This document shows positions 35,207 to 48,000 of a stretch of 64,000 nt of DNA, one piece after another. Below the pieces are notes generated by a model. The model was not told where the DNA came from. It ran no database searches and saw only the letters and a program-made list of their open reading frames with translations. A program made the position numbers and the translations under genes. Position 1 is the first letter of the stretch; every line of letters begins with the position of its first letter. This stretch comes from Isoetes taiwanensis (Eukaryota > Streptophyta > Lycopodiopsida > Isoetales > Isoetaceae), in assembly GCA_021234155.1 (NCBI GenBank), contig JAJEKV010000032.1, positions 4,405,835 to 4,469,834 on the forward strand. The letters are read 5' to 3'.

Positions 35207-38200
35207 GGAATTGTGCCTCGGGTGGTCTCATGGAATTGTCCAGGCTTCCCTTGGCGAAGGGGCGATCCCGAACTCCGTGGCGGCCGGTATGGATCTCATC
35301 TTCCTCATGGAGACATGGGAGCATCTTTGGGCCTGAGGCTACTGATTTCTTAGGGTTACCAACATTTCTCGGTCTTCAATACATGCATGGGACAGCGGGG
35401 TCATGGTGGAGTGGCTTGCTACCACTGGGACAACCTTGGCACATTCGGTTTACCCTCCCGGAAGGACGCATGACACAACCGGTGCCACGGGTTCGTGTGC
35501 ATAATACCGGTGGCAACCCTCTTTTTACGGCGCTGTTATTTCCCTCACAACCTTGAGACAAAGACACCTTCTATCGCAGCCACCCCGATGCGGATAGGAT
35601 GGACCCGTATGTCGATCTATATGATGATATGGCAAAGATCGCCAGTTGGGTAGGGTCGTCCTTCTTGGAGATTTCAATGCACGGACGGAGTAGAGCAGCC
35701 CATGCGACTTGACCCCCACGGCGGCGATGTCCGCATTTCCCATGAAGTAGCCCGGGTCACGCTGGTCGGATGACGCCCAGTCACTCGCTTTGTGCACATT
35801 GCTCCCGCTATGTGGCATTTTTGACTTGATAATTTGCAATGGCCTTTCACGGTGGTCGATTCTCGCAAGTGCACATGCATGGGACAATCGGGGGAGGGTC
35901 TAGTGTGGTGGACTATGTGCTTGTAGTTGCGCTAAGATATGCATCTCATCACAAGCGTTTAGGGTGGGCACAGGGACATCCGGGATGAGGAGGTCGACTC
36001 AGATCACCTCCCACTTTATTTGGACTGGTTTGGCGAGCGCCCAGAACCCCCACTATGCCAGCCCCTCGCCGTCCTCGGTTGAGACTTCGATTATGAGCCG
36101 AGGCGGAGGACTACTGCCGAGATGCTCATGGACGCCTCCCGGTAGTGCAGACCTCCACACTAGAGCGGCCAGATGACCGGTGACTTCGCTATTACGGGAT
36201 GCAGCGGGCAGTGTGCTTTTTGACCCAGCGTCGCCGCTCGGGGTCAGCAACATTCCCTCGTAACCCGATGGTTTGATGCGGATCAGTAAAGAACGCAAGC
36301 GGCGGCTTCCGTCACATTCCCGGATCCATGTTGCTTGCAGGCCACCACGATCTGGCGCCCATCCCGAAGGACACAAAGGCGGTACCTTGCCAAGCATCAG
36401 GGGAGATGTTCGCCTGTTGGACACTCATCCTCGAACCTTTTGGCGCAGAGTGCTTCTTGAGGCCAGCCCGACCCTACGGGGACATCACACCCGAGGCGTG
36501 GGAACGATATTTGCAGCAGCTCTATGACCCGCCAGGGGCAGCACGCCCATACCCCCACCGGGATGGCCCCCATTGGTTCTCGTGGGCGAGGATGTTGAGG
36601 AGGGCCTGCAACGGCTAGCTAATGGGAAGGCAACCTCGATGGTATGCGTGCCGAAGTTACTCAAGTGGGCGGGCAGCCGCCAGTGCCGGGTCCTCACTAC
36701 CCCCTGTTCCAACGAGCATTGCGGGGAGGGTTTCCCAGACAATGGACCACAAGCGTGGTTGTTCCCATTCACAAGGCTAGGCGACCCACCTTTGTCCGCC
36801 ACCACCGGACGATCATGGTCGGGATTCAAGATTTGCCAAAGCTATCGGCATTCTCGAAAGCAGAAGTTGACCCGGGCGAGGCGCGGATGTGCGAGCCCTC
36901 ACACAGCAAGCTGACCCCGCCACTCAACGATTGACCATATCTTTACGCAGCGGGCACCGATTGAAGATGGGAATCATCTACCGGACTTGTATTCTTCGCT
37001 TTGTGGACTTCAAGAAAGGCTTTTGATACGGTCCCCGAATTTTGTGGGCTAGATCAAGGTCAACTAGGGCTCCTGCACCATGGCGTAATGCCATATACAA
37101 GGTTGTATGAGAGTTGTTTTGGCGGGATGCGGCCCGACGCCAAGCATTCACCAAGAGTATCGGTCGGCAGGGTTGCCCTCTCGCCAACACTTTTGGCCTC
37201 TACATTGATCGTTAGAGCCCCGGCTTATCGAGCATGGGGGGATGGCATACAGCTTTTGCATAACAGGTCATCCGCCCGGCTCATCTATGCGGGACGATGT
37301 TGGCTCTTGGCTGCCCCCCGAAGCTATCTTTGATCTCACTGGATGCCCTAGACACATTTTGTCGCTACTGAGATCTTGGCGTCAATCCGCCAAGACCGTG
37401 GTGGTTCTCATATCCTCTTCACGCCACCCCATGCCTCCCGCACTCACATATCGGGGGAGCTGTGGGACGTCACGCCCACCTACAAGTACCTAGGGGTGGA
37501 GTTCCCCTCCGCCTCTTGGGAGGCGCCTATTTATTATGGGACAGCCACATGGAAAGCGCTTTTATGCCATGCGTAACAACAGTCACCGTGAGAGCTATAT
37601 GATTGGGGCCATCGGTCACATCCACATTCGCACGGGTCGAGCCGCCCTTCAATCAGACGGGTCGAGGTTTGGGTCTTGGTCGTCTCTTTGGCGACTGGAA
37701 TGACTTGGAGCAGGTGCGTAAGGCATTTTGGCACGGGCACAGGGTGAAACCTTGATCCCCCATCGATTCTCTGCTGCAGAAATCGGATTCTTGCCGCCCC
37801 GGCGCCCTTGATAGACACATCGTCTATTTTGTAAAGTGGTTACTATGGGTGATGCTCGGCTCCTTTTGACCTGGCTTGCTTGTGGCCATGAGTCCTGGGC
37901 CGCTTAGGCCTTGTTGGAGGGTAAGAGAGATCGGTGGTTCGGCCAGATGGAGCGTCAAGGCGGGAGCCGCAGTCGTCACGGTGGCATACTGACGCAATCA
38001 TCGATATCGACTCCTTGGGGAGTACCTAGATGCTTGTTTCCTTGGCAAGCTCGGGACCCCATTGCTCTAGAGCAGGTCAAAATGGCCCATTACAAAGGAG
38101 CACATCAACCCAGTACCATCTGGGGCCCAGGCTCTACTGCGTTCCCAAATGCCCTCGAAAAAGCCGGACTCATTGCCTCCATTCGCATTGTGCCCACCAT

Positions 38201-38390
38201 CTTCATCCCGAGGCGGGCAGGTGGATTGGGGAGCCCCGCCGGGGCGAAGCTCACAAGTCGTCTTTGTCAAACGGGTGCCATTGAGGATGAGTCTCACACT
38301 TTCCGAGAGTTGCCCGGCGTTTCTCACCGATCAGGGCCGATCACGCCCCTTAGTACGGGCGGACGTGCCCTTGCATTTGCGCGATGAACA
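35207..38390 (+). pseudogene. LINE II ORF2p: endonuclease and reverse transcriptase, broken
   Basis: Endonuclease pieces are WNCPGFPWRRG (about 35,237) and, one frame over, MDLIFLMETWEH (about 35,290). Reverse transcriptase pieces are VDFKKAFDTVP at about 37,002-37,035 (the motif carrying the first catalytic aspartate) and GRQGCPLANTFGLYID at about 37,160-37,205. The Cys/His end CQTGAIEDESHTF is at about 38,266-38,305. Frame changes are frequent. It is clearly the same clade as LINE I by ORF order and end motif. Confidence 0.7.
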
Positions 38391-38582
38391 CACCGCCAAG
38401 ACGCGTGCCTCGGGGTCATACATCCAGAGGTATCGGATCGCGAGGTCACCTTTGCCCCCCTCACCGGGTCAGTTCACGACTAGGCACTACGGGGGTGGTG
38501 CATGATCAGATATATTGGGATGTTTCGCATTTTATATGATTATTACAGTTTGTCGGCCAGGGTGATTGTCGCCACGGTTTTT

Positions 38583-38608
38583 CCTCGAAAACCCTTCGGG
38601 GGGGTTTT
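38583..38608 (+). other. LINE II 3' UTR hairpin, copy B
   Basis: CCTCGAA (38,583-38,589) pairs with TTCGGGG (38,595-38,601), with one T-G wobble where copy A has C-G. AAAACCC (38,588-38,594) can instead pair with GGGTTTT (38,602-38,608). Both pairings survive in both decayed copies. Confidence 0.55.
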
Positions 38609-38689
38609 TAATCCGGCAAAGAATCCGCTTGTGTGCGTTTTTTGTATTGGGTCCCATAGACCGATTGGTCTCCGTGGACGATAAAAGTA

Positions 38690-38716
38690 CCTTCCTTCCT
38701 TCCTTCCTTCCTTCCA
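38690..38716 (+). repeat. (CCTT)n tail of LINE II
   Basis: About six to seven CCTT units directly follow the conserved 3' end (GGGTCCCATAGACC...TTGGTCTCC). It serves as the element's 3' tail in place of poly(A). Confidence 0.8.
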
Positions 38717-39361
38717 AGTAATTTGAGATCCCTACAAACCTTTGATGGGTTGAATGATGCCATGTTACTGAAGAAATCTTGGTAATGGTAAAGAATTAGA
38801 TCTTCAATCCAAATTGAATCCAGGAGAATGCGAATAACTCTCAACAGATGTGAATATCATATCATGCCATATACAATGACAATGATTTGCGTTCTTAAGA
38901 AAATTTACAATGTTAAGTTTATAAAATAATAAGAAAGCCTGCTACAGACTTATAAAAATCCTTTAGGCTCCTAACTCAGTTATGGCTCTCAACTGCTATA
39001 CACTCCAAGTCTCGTGTCCTGTCTATTTGCTTACATGATCAATGTGTAGGGTTAGTCGTAAGAACTAACTGGAGATTTATAGCGTCTAGAATGACAAGTA
39101 TATTAACAACGTGAGCAACTAATAAACAATTTGGCTAATCGATGGTATTTTCCTTTTGTTCTTACCGGGATATGCAAATTATACATCATGTTCTTGTCTT
39201 TTACTTCTCATTCTGCCTATTTCACCGAGATCTGACCTGCCAAAATTACGTTTGCCCTTCATTCATGTTGCAAGAAACATCCCGAGGCTTAAACAGGGTT
39301 ACACCCGAGGCACCCAAAATTTAAGCCTAGATGAGTTTCTAGTATATGTAAGAGATGGTAA
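38717..39361. other. intergenic DNA, nothing recognised
   Basis: AT-rich sequence with no supported gene. Short overlapping frames near 39,142-39,380 lack known motifs. Confidence 0.4.
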
Positions 39362-40310
39362 GGCCCTTTTTCCACAATAGTCGCAAAATATGACTGTCAT
39401 ATACAATATATGACACCATTTGTGGCTCCAAGGCAAAAAATGGGACACAACAATTTAAACTTGCTTTTCCACTGCGTGGTGCATTTTCGTAGTCATAAAA
39501 TATGGCATCACTAAAATACTAGTGGAAAACCATCACAAAATAGGACACACCTTATTTTTAATTATAATATTTTATATCGTAGGACTTCCGCTGGTATAGA
39601 ATAGACACCTAGTCCTATTTGAATATATAACCAAAAATAAGATTCACAGTTACTAGTATTTTAACGGTGTTATATTTTTATGACACAAAAATGCACCATG
39701 TGGTAGAAAAGCAAATTTAAATTGTGTGTCCTATTTTTTGCCTTGGAGTTACAAATTGTGTCATACATTGTATGTCACAACAATATTTTGCAACTACTCT
39801 GGAAAAAGAACATAAGACTAGGTGTCTTATTTTGTACCAAGGGAAGTCCCCTAGTATAAAATAAGACTAAATTAGTAGTATTTAAATTTTATACTAGGGG
39901 AAGTCCCCTCGTATGAAATAAGGCCTTTTTTTCATGGTAGTCTTATTTCTAAAAATTTTATCAAATGATGTTTGGCCACTATTATTCTAATAAAAGAAAA
40001 TTATTTTTCCACTATGAAATAAGACATGTTTTATCTAGTTTCGAAATTGGCTTGGGTAAGTTTAGATACCACTTTTAATGTAAATGGAGTCCTATTTTAT
40101 TCCAAGGAATTTCCCTTGTCGTAAAATAAAATACCTAGTCTCATTTGAATATATAACTAAAAGTATTTCATGGGTTTTTCACTAGTGTTTTAGAGGTGTC
40201 ATATTTTATGACTACCATGCGGTGGAAAAACAAGTTCAAATTTGTGTGACAAATAGTAGCGTATATTGTATAGGACAATCATATTTTGGAACTAGTGTGA
40301 AAAAAGGGCC
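39362..40310. mobile_element. foldback element with long nested inverted repeats
   Basis: The ends are GGCCCTTTTTCCACAATAG on the left and its near reverse complement on the right. The inverted match continues for roughly 160 bp on each side (CCAAAATATGA, TTTTCCACYGC, GTCATAAAATATG blocks). A further inverted copy of the same arm lies in the middle (about 39,640-39,800), and palindromes around AGGGGAAGTCCCCT occur at about 39,840-39,915. There is no coding potential. No convincing target-site duplication is seen. Confidence 0.7.
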
Positions 40311-40317
40311 AATCTAA

Positions 40318-41073
40318 GGCTGGGATCGCACTTACTGGAATGACCGAACTCGCTAGGAATTGTTGGGGCAGGCTTCGGTTTCGGTTTGGGTGGGTGCCCG
40401 AGGATTGATATCGCACTAAATAGGGAACAATATGCCACATCAACGGTACACGTTGGAATCAAACAACTCCACGGCGCCCGCGAAGCACGCCGCCATCGAA
40501 CTCCCTGCATTTCTTCGAGCTCTGTATGCTGTGGCCATCACAGGCATTTTTCTTGCTGATCTTCATGTTTCACATAACAAATAAGACGCCATAGCTGAAA
40601 GCAAGAATCCGTTGAGCCATGCAAGTCTCTTCCAAGTAGCTTTTCCACAATTTTCCTCTGCTTGATGCACCCAATCTTACAGATTTCCTTCACCGATACA
40701 GGGGAAATCCTTTGATCAAATCTGTTTCTAGAGATTGATTATGCCGAAAATGCAGGTTGAAGAAAAGGTGTCACATGATCCGGCAACTAAGAAAATACTC
40801 CATAACAGGAACCTTGGTTAGGGATCCACGGAAAAACCATAGCCAGTCGCCACTGCAATTCCCTCCAAATTTGTCCACGTATGCAGCAGCCCGCAGCAGC
40901 CCGAACTTGGGCGGGCAATCTCGCCCGCCACAACTTGGGCGCCCGCCGAAACAAAGCAGGCGGTTTTGCATAGTAAGTGCGATACCGACTTCTTTGCATT
41001 TTGCCACATGGCATTATGCTATTTGGTCTTTCTCTATTAAGCTTCGGTCATTCTAGTAAGTGCGATCCCAGCC
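40318..41073. mobile_element. Tourist-like (PIF/Harbinger) MITE, 756 bp, TAA duplication
   Basis: The terminal inverted repeat of about 31 bp (GGCTGGGATCGCACTTACT...GACCGAA) has one mismatch between the ends. TAA flanks both sides (40,315-40,317 and 41,074-41,076). A 3-bp TWA duplication with a G-rich inverted repeat start is the hallmark of PIF/Harbinger-derived MITEs. A partial internal copy of the end (TAGTAAGTGCGATACCGA, about 40,974) and a GGCGGGC palindrome (about 40,911) lie inside. No transposase is present. Confidence 0.85.
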
Positions 41074-42082
41074 TAAGACTCCATTTAAATTAGTAGTATC
41101 CAAACCTATTCCAAACCTCTGGAAAGTGCTTTTCTTTTAAAGCAATAGGTGGCCAAACCTCATTTGTTAAAACATGTGACTTCTAGAAATGGAGACTACC
41201 GTGGAAAAAGCTAAGCACTTAGTAAAACTGAGATAAAAGCTCTTTGTGCAAGACAAGGAATATGGCTCTTGTAAACCCGTTACCACATAGATGCCATATG
41301 AAAATCGCTTTGTGCACCTCTTCACATGTCACGTGACATATAATACATACCCCTCCGTATACAGCCTCAAGTGTGGCTCATATTCTGCAATTGTATAGGC
41401 GTTTCTAGTAGATTCTTAACATCCAGACACATTACCGTGATATAAAAAACACACAAACGTCAATGTTCAAATACCTTTGGATGATATATGATTGCATTAT
41501 ACGTTGAAAATAGAAGAAATCATATAGTTTACTGTCTTTAAACTGTACATGCTTCAACTTTCTTTGATACATAAAGGGTTTAACTGAACCCAATGTGATG
41601 CAATGTGCTGGAAGTTTTACATAAAATATGGGCATTATGGGAGCTGCTGTTCTTCATTCTGTTACTAAAAAATCAGTTCTCCAATAGAATGTCTCGCATC
41701 ATCGCTGTTGATAGACGTATCAGACTATTCAAGATTCCAAGGAAAGTTATTTTGTGTTAGAGCACACAAATCAGTTCAGGTCTTTCTCCTGTCTCCGACA
41801 AATTGTTGACCAATGGGAACATAAGATCCATTTGCTGGGCTTGGTAATGGTTTCATTTTGTAATGTACTATTTCATGGTATCACAAATGATTAATGCATT
41901 CAGCTCAACCTTGGAGCTCTCTGTGAAAAGAGAATCTGATTGATACTCATCAATCACAATGTGCTAATCAGGCTCAGGTTCATGCTTATTGTGCTTTCAC
42001 TTTGAATGACCTTACAAAAACAGGGTCCCAAAAAGTGGTTAATATATAGGTCCCGAAGAGTGGCTAATCTTTCTGTCAAAAC
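41074..42082. other. region downstream of POLD1, probable 3' UTR and intergenic DNA
   Basis: No gene is recognised. The part nearest 42,082 should include the POLD1 3' UTR, which is transcribed leftwards. I could not pick a convincing polyadenylation signal. The sequence just right of the MITE (AAATTAGTAGTAT) resembles a block inside the foldback at 39,860. Confidence 0.4.
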
Positions 42083-45000
42083 TCAGAAGTCCCAGCGCTC
42101 AAGCTGCACTTCTGCTTCTGCAAGGTCCTTCTGTGCCTTCTTTCGACGATAGAATATTGGGCAATCTCGACTGTGTTTTGGATATATATCAGCGAAATAC
42201 AGGTCATCTACGCAAGATAAGTTGAAACACGACTCACCTTGTACATAGCACATCCTGGTGAAGAGATCCTTGGCAGCGCTGGCATTGTGTCCATAGTTTC
42301 CCAAACAACTGCTCCAAGTCTCTTACTGTAGAAAGATTTAAAAATTAATTAATACTCTAGAAATATACTGCAGGAAAACGTAGATTCATATAGATCTTGC
42401 AGGATTAAGGGCTGCTGTTGCACCATTTGTGACAGTCCTTCCATATAGCTCTGCTTCTCTGCCTTTGCAATGAGTGCACAGTGTTTGGTTCGCACCACTG
42501 AGATACAAAAAAAAAATATAAACAAAAATCAAGAAGAAAGAGATGGCTAAACCATAAACCACCTGATTGGAGTTTTACACCCTATGCAGCTAAGTTGTTT
42601 CTTTGCAAACTTCATGATGCCGCTATTTGAAGGAGTTGAAATAGAGACTGCACGAGTATGACTACCATGCAGAAGCTCTCTGCTTGCATTCTTTAAAATA
42701 GGTTCAAATATTCGTAGTAGTGGCTGATCTCAAAAGTAAAACATCACGATTAAATGTATTCTCTATGAATATGAAAATGACAAAAGCACATTACCTTACT
42801 AAGTTGGTTCTCCAGATAATAATGCGGATCTATAGGTATATTGTTTTCAAGGACGTATATTGGATCCTCTGATTTCTCATATGCCTGTAAGATTGAAGAT
42901 ATAAAATTCGAATTAGAAAAACGATTATGTATGCATGCTAGCAGTATTAGCTCCATGGTCATATCGTCGTTCAATTCAACAAAAGCTGAAACCTTTACAC
43001 TTATGCATAAGAAAGCTACGGCCATTACTAACATTTAAGACATTTTGGTTGGTTGACATGGATGACATATTTAGCTTCTAACCGATTGGATAGCCATTTA
43101 GTTGTTGCTACGCAAGATTGACAATTGACACCAAGGACCTAGCCTGGCTATTGGCTGGGTTTTGTACCCAGCACTCGTTTTGCAAGCAGGACATGAAGTC
43201 CTGGGTTTAATATTACATTCTCAACTTCTTGCATTTCAACATTTATAATCAGATATTATTCATCTCATTTTGCCTACTTGTTTTAGCCCATAAAGTCAGT
43301 TGTTTAGAAGTGAAGTTTAAATACTGATGCAGGATAAAGATTGTAAACTGCTGTGGATGGCTGTACAGACAGATTGATCGACAGAGGTTGTTTACCTTTG
43401 CACCTTTAGCAGCCTTGATGATTACATAGGGTACACGATCCCCGACTGTTGGGGCCGTTGCAGCATCTCTCTGACACAATGAAACCCGAAAGTCATAAGA
43501 GGTCCAAGGGTGTGAAAAAGCTACCCTTTGTCCACTGCCTCACCTTCCGCATTCTTTCTGCAAGTTCCACATGAGCAGCTTTCACGGCATAGTCATCCCC
43601 CGTCTTTGTCAAGCCCTGCAATAGTTTTGAAGCCCTGCAATAGTTAGTGGCTTGTATTCGTCATAAGTAATAACCTATAACTATTGAGTCCATACCTTTG
43701 TAATAACAAGGAGCGACAAATCCATCCTATTCATTAGCAGGTCAGAAATTGTATTTTTTACATATTGGACTGCTGCAGGAATATCACGGTCCACCAGTAT
43801 TTTGTGTAGGCATTCAGTCACCAAGTTTTTTACAAGAAGACAATTGTCTCTCCGAACGGTTTCAATACCTGATTAATCAGAAAAATTGATCAAACTCTAA
43901 TACCCACCCAAGCACAAAATCCGTATCTATTTTCTTAACCTAGTCGAAATCAGCCAGTTGCTGTTCAAGAAATTTACATTTCCAGAAATATTCCTGAGGC
44001 AATAACTTTACCTTTTGTATCCATCTTGTCAAACTTCTCTGGTTTTGTCCAAAGAAGACCAGCATATCGTTTTTTGCTAATGAGGAGATATGGAAAATAG
44101 ACCTTCTCAAACTCTAACTTAATTGGCTGCAAAAACAATAAGAAAAGGAATCAGTGCTATGTTCATGTTTCTCGTTTAGTGCTGCCTGCTCATTTACATA
44201 TACCAACCTTTGTGAATGTGCCACTTATGTAATCTGCGGCCTCTCTTCCTAACTGCATTGCATCCTCGACAGAAGGAACACCAAATTGCACCATGACAGA
44301 GTCTGTATCACCATATACAACCTCTGCGCAGAACTCAAATCCATTGTTCGTATGAAAACGTTCTTGAACAAGGGTCTTCGTGTGTTCAATCATCTGGCGT
44401 CCTAAAGCACAAAAGGGACAGTGGTGCTTTTAGATTGATGAAAGAAAAGCATATCGTGTCTTGATGTTTTCAAGCAGGAAACAGCACTTGATTCGACTAT
44501 GTAAAAAGCTTTAATCATTCATCTATCTCAAAAATATCAGTTGTTGCAATGGCAATGGGCAGATGAAAAAACAGAGAGAAACCAACCAAAAATCCTATCT
44601 TTCCAGCACATGCCACGGTTTCCCATGTGCACAAATGTCATCATTCCATTAAATCAGTGATCCTACCCCAAGGAAAGTATGAGCTACGTAAGAGTGCGTG
44701 CCAGGTGAAAGTATTTGGAGCTGCAATTGCGATTCGCATCCCCATTTATTGATCCAACATCAACAATAATAAAACTGCTCCTCTTGTGCAAACTTTAACG
44801 TCAAAGACTATATCGCACTAATGGACATCCTTCGTTTTCTAAGAAATTATCAACCACACTGCAAGATCGTCCAATCTAAATAGCTTATCATTCAATTGTT
44901 TTACAACCTTAGAGATGGAGAAGTGCCCTACGTACCTTATTTAAATCACAAGGTTGTGCTTCTAAAGTAAACTATTATTTCTTTTCTTCTTCAGTTACTT

Positions 45001-48000
45001 GAAAGCCAATAGGTCACAAATCTTACGATGTTCATCCTGTTCATCTTCATGTCTAATGTTAAGACTGACTGTTAACATCTGGATACCACCAGCATGCATA
45101 ATAAAATTCTAGCTCCCAGCCAAATGGAGTTAGCACCTTCTTCACTAGTTCTGCAGGATATAACAACTGTAAACTAGGACCAAATAGCTTCATCACAAGG
45201 TCACATCCCTACCAACAGAAACGTGTGGCACGCTTTTGTCTTTGACAACATAGGAAATTCCTGCTCAAGCAATTATAAGCAAGGAAATGATGAAAATAAC
45301 TTCTTTCTTCATCTACCTCAAGAGGCTTTTCCTTAGGCTTTGGAAGGGTAAAACGGGCACAAAGAAGCAAAAACCTCCCCTCAAGAGGAAGGGAAAAGAA
45401 AATATCATGTCTGTGCTAGAAAAATAATTTTCTGCATTTTGCTTTCAAGTTGAACTTTAGTTCTGTGATAACTGGTCTACCCAAACACGTTATTTCATTC
45501 TTGTCATTTTCGGGTCCAAAATAGCCCCCCATAAAAATTTCAAATTAGAAATAAAGTGGTTATATCAAACCATTTATGTAACAATATTATTTGCCTAATT
45601 ACCAGAATCCCATGAAACAGAACGTAATCAAGTCCTTACCATAGCTTGTGACACTAGAAGATATCTCTAGACATGGAAGCTGCCCAACTGTTGCCCCAGT
45701 AAAACCATACACAGAGTTGGCACTTATCTGTAAATCATGCCAACCTATTATTGCTGTACGTAAAGAGAAGTTAAGCCTATGAATCAAAAAACAAAGATGG
45801 AAAAAGCGACCTTCAGAGCAAGCTGCCGACCATCAAGCACGGCCTTCTCAAATGGATCAGTTGCTTCCTGGAAAAAGCTTCCAATTATGCTCAATATTCT
45901 GATGGAAACAAGATTAATTATATTCTGTTTTTTACCTTCAAATCAGCTTTTGCACGTTTACGTGCAGCAAGTAACTCCTCCAATATTTCCGGGAGGATTC
46001 CCTATAGGACCTTCTAAGCTTAGTCAATAGTGATTGCACATTCATGCTACTTAATACAGAACAACGATGTTAAAACAATTTATATACAAGTACTTTGGAT
46101 GGCTCTCTTCCTAAGAATGGACTATGAAAATACTCTGATGAGCACTTTAACTAAAAATGAACTGTTGAACCTAGAAACTATAGACCATTTTAGAGGACCT
46201 AAAAAGCAGAACTGTTAAAGTTAAGCTTTTGATGTCTGACAGGGATCTTCATGCCATAAAGGATTATCGACTCAATTGGAATCTCAAATAAATGGGCCCA
46301 TCATGGTCTTCTGCACTGCATTATGGGCCTATCTTACTGCATAGCAGCGCTCATATGGTAAAACATTTTTCCCCACCCAAAATAGTGTAATTTGTTACTT
46401 CTGGTCATCAAATGTTTGCTCCACAGCAACTATGATTTCTTTTGCCTTTTTGTCAATATTTTCAGTTTCTGCTATTAAAATTGAGCTTATTTAGGCCATC
46501 TATTTCTTGTATTTTCTAGCACATTAGCGGGCCTGACTACGGATTTGAGCTGCAAGCATGCCACGGGAAACTATTGGCAGAAGGCATTATAGAAGATAAT
46601 TAACCAAAAAAAAGCTATTTTAACTTCAAATAGATTAACTTCCCCTCCATCAAATGACCAACAAAAACTAGGCATTTTCATGTGCTACCTCAAGTAAATC
46701 ATTCGATCAGGAGAAGTTAATAGAAACTCAAACTCCACTAGCAAGTACCTTCTCTAGTGTAGACCGCACAAAGGTTTCTCCAGATGGAGTCTTATGTATT
46801 TCTTCTGGGGGCAAATTTAACCTGCTCAAATCATCTGATTTCACCTGGAGGCATGCCACATCGTTATTAATGCATCCATAAATGGCACATGGCTTCATCA
46901 GAAATATACCAAAGTGCAATAGCACAAGTTGTAGGCCATCATAATAGAAGGATAAAGGGATGCAAAATCAAGAGTAGCAATGGGCTTTTCATAAAATCCT
47001 GCTTTTGCTTCAAGTACCTATAAGAAAATTGGTTTCAGAGTCCTGGAAAAGATAAATAACAATAATTGATGCTAAAGGAAGAGGTATGGTATGAACACGT
47101 AAGACAGTAAACACACGCAATATAATGCTTACTGTTGCACCTTCGTACCCTTCTTGACCACTCCCCTGGCTTTTTACATTGGGAACGACAAAACCCCTCT
47201 GCCTAGATTTCCGCAATATTTGTGACAACACCTGGAAAATTACAAGAAACATAATCCCATAAGCAACTTGGCCCAAATAGTAAACCCTAGAAACAGTATC
47301 TCGTAATCCCATAAGCAACTTGGCCCAGATAGTAAACCCTAGAAGATCATGCGACAAATTACCTTTATGCTTTGGCCTCGCGCTAAAAGAAAAGATATCG
47401 GTACACCTGTCACACGGGCCATTTCAATGTAATTGTAGATGTACATCAGCTTGTCCAATAAACGCTGAGGGAGATAGGCATCCTATTAGACAACCGTACA
47501 TCAAGAGTCATATAATTATGCACCAAATGGATCTCCATCGAAACATAAGGCTTGGACCCTTGGTTATGTTGACAAAACATTACAGAAACTAATGATCTAT
47601 GGTCAATATTCAGGAAAACGCAGAAACAATTGCTCCAAACAGCACCTTTATACAATATACAGCCAATCTCCTCCTGGTTTCTGAATTTCCATTTTGCAGG
47701 TCTGAAATAATAGAATGATGAACATCCTCCTTCTGCACTACCAAACAGGTATCGTGCAAACATTAAAAGCTGACAATAGAAAATTCCTTTAACATAGATC
47801 CTAATGCCTGATGCACATACAGGTGCTGTCCCTAAAAATAACTTAGGAGTCAAAATATGTAACAGAAATTACCTGCTCCCCAAGAAAATGGGCAGAAACC
47901 GAATTTAGTGAATACGAACTAAGCTTGTAATCTCGCTGCATTGCCTGCAAAGAATGGTAAACAGAACCAGGTTATTAACGCAGTAGTAACATGTGGAGAA

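Larger units (their letters stand above)
33000..38716 (+). mobile_element. LINE family II, GC-rich, decayed, (CCTT)n tail
   Basis: This non-LTR element has ORF1 (33,603 to about 34,990), ORF2 (about 35,207-38,390), a structured 3' UTR and a tail of CCTT units (about 38,690-38,716). From about 33,600 to 38,500 it is clearly GC-rich, in contrast with AT-rich surroundings. A truncated sister copy is at 20,735-21,854. The 5' end is uncertain. A block with GCAGCCAGAGACCCCTCA occurs twice (33,212 and 33,573), possibly as 5' promoter monomers. Confidence 0.8.

Noticed and set aside
38583-38608. Strict H-type pseudoknot
   Set aside because: The loop AACCC could pair with the downstream GGGTT, but connecting loops would be zero length in this copy, so two alternative hairpins are more realistic.
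42424-42497. Apparent frameshift in POLD1 between the two C-terminal cysteine motifs
   Set aside because: A different reading frame looked tempting after the REAEL block, but the donor after 42,424 joins in phase to the exon at 42,325 and gives the same length as plant POLD1.
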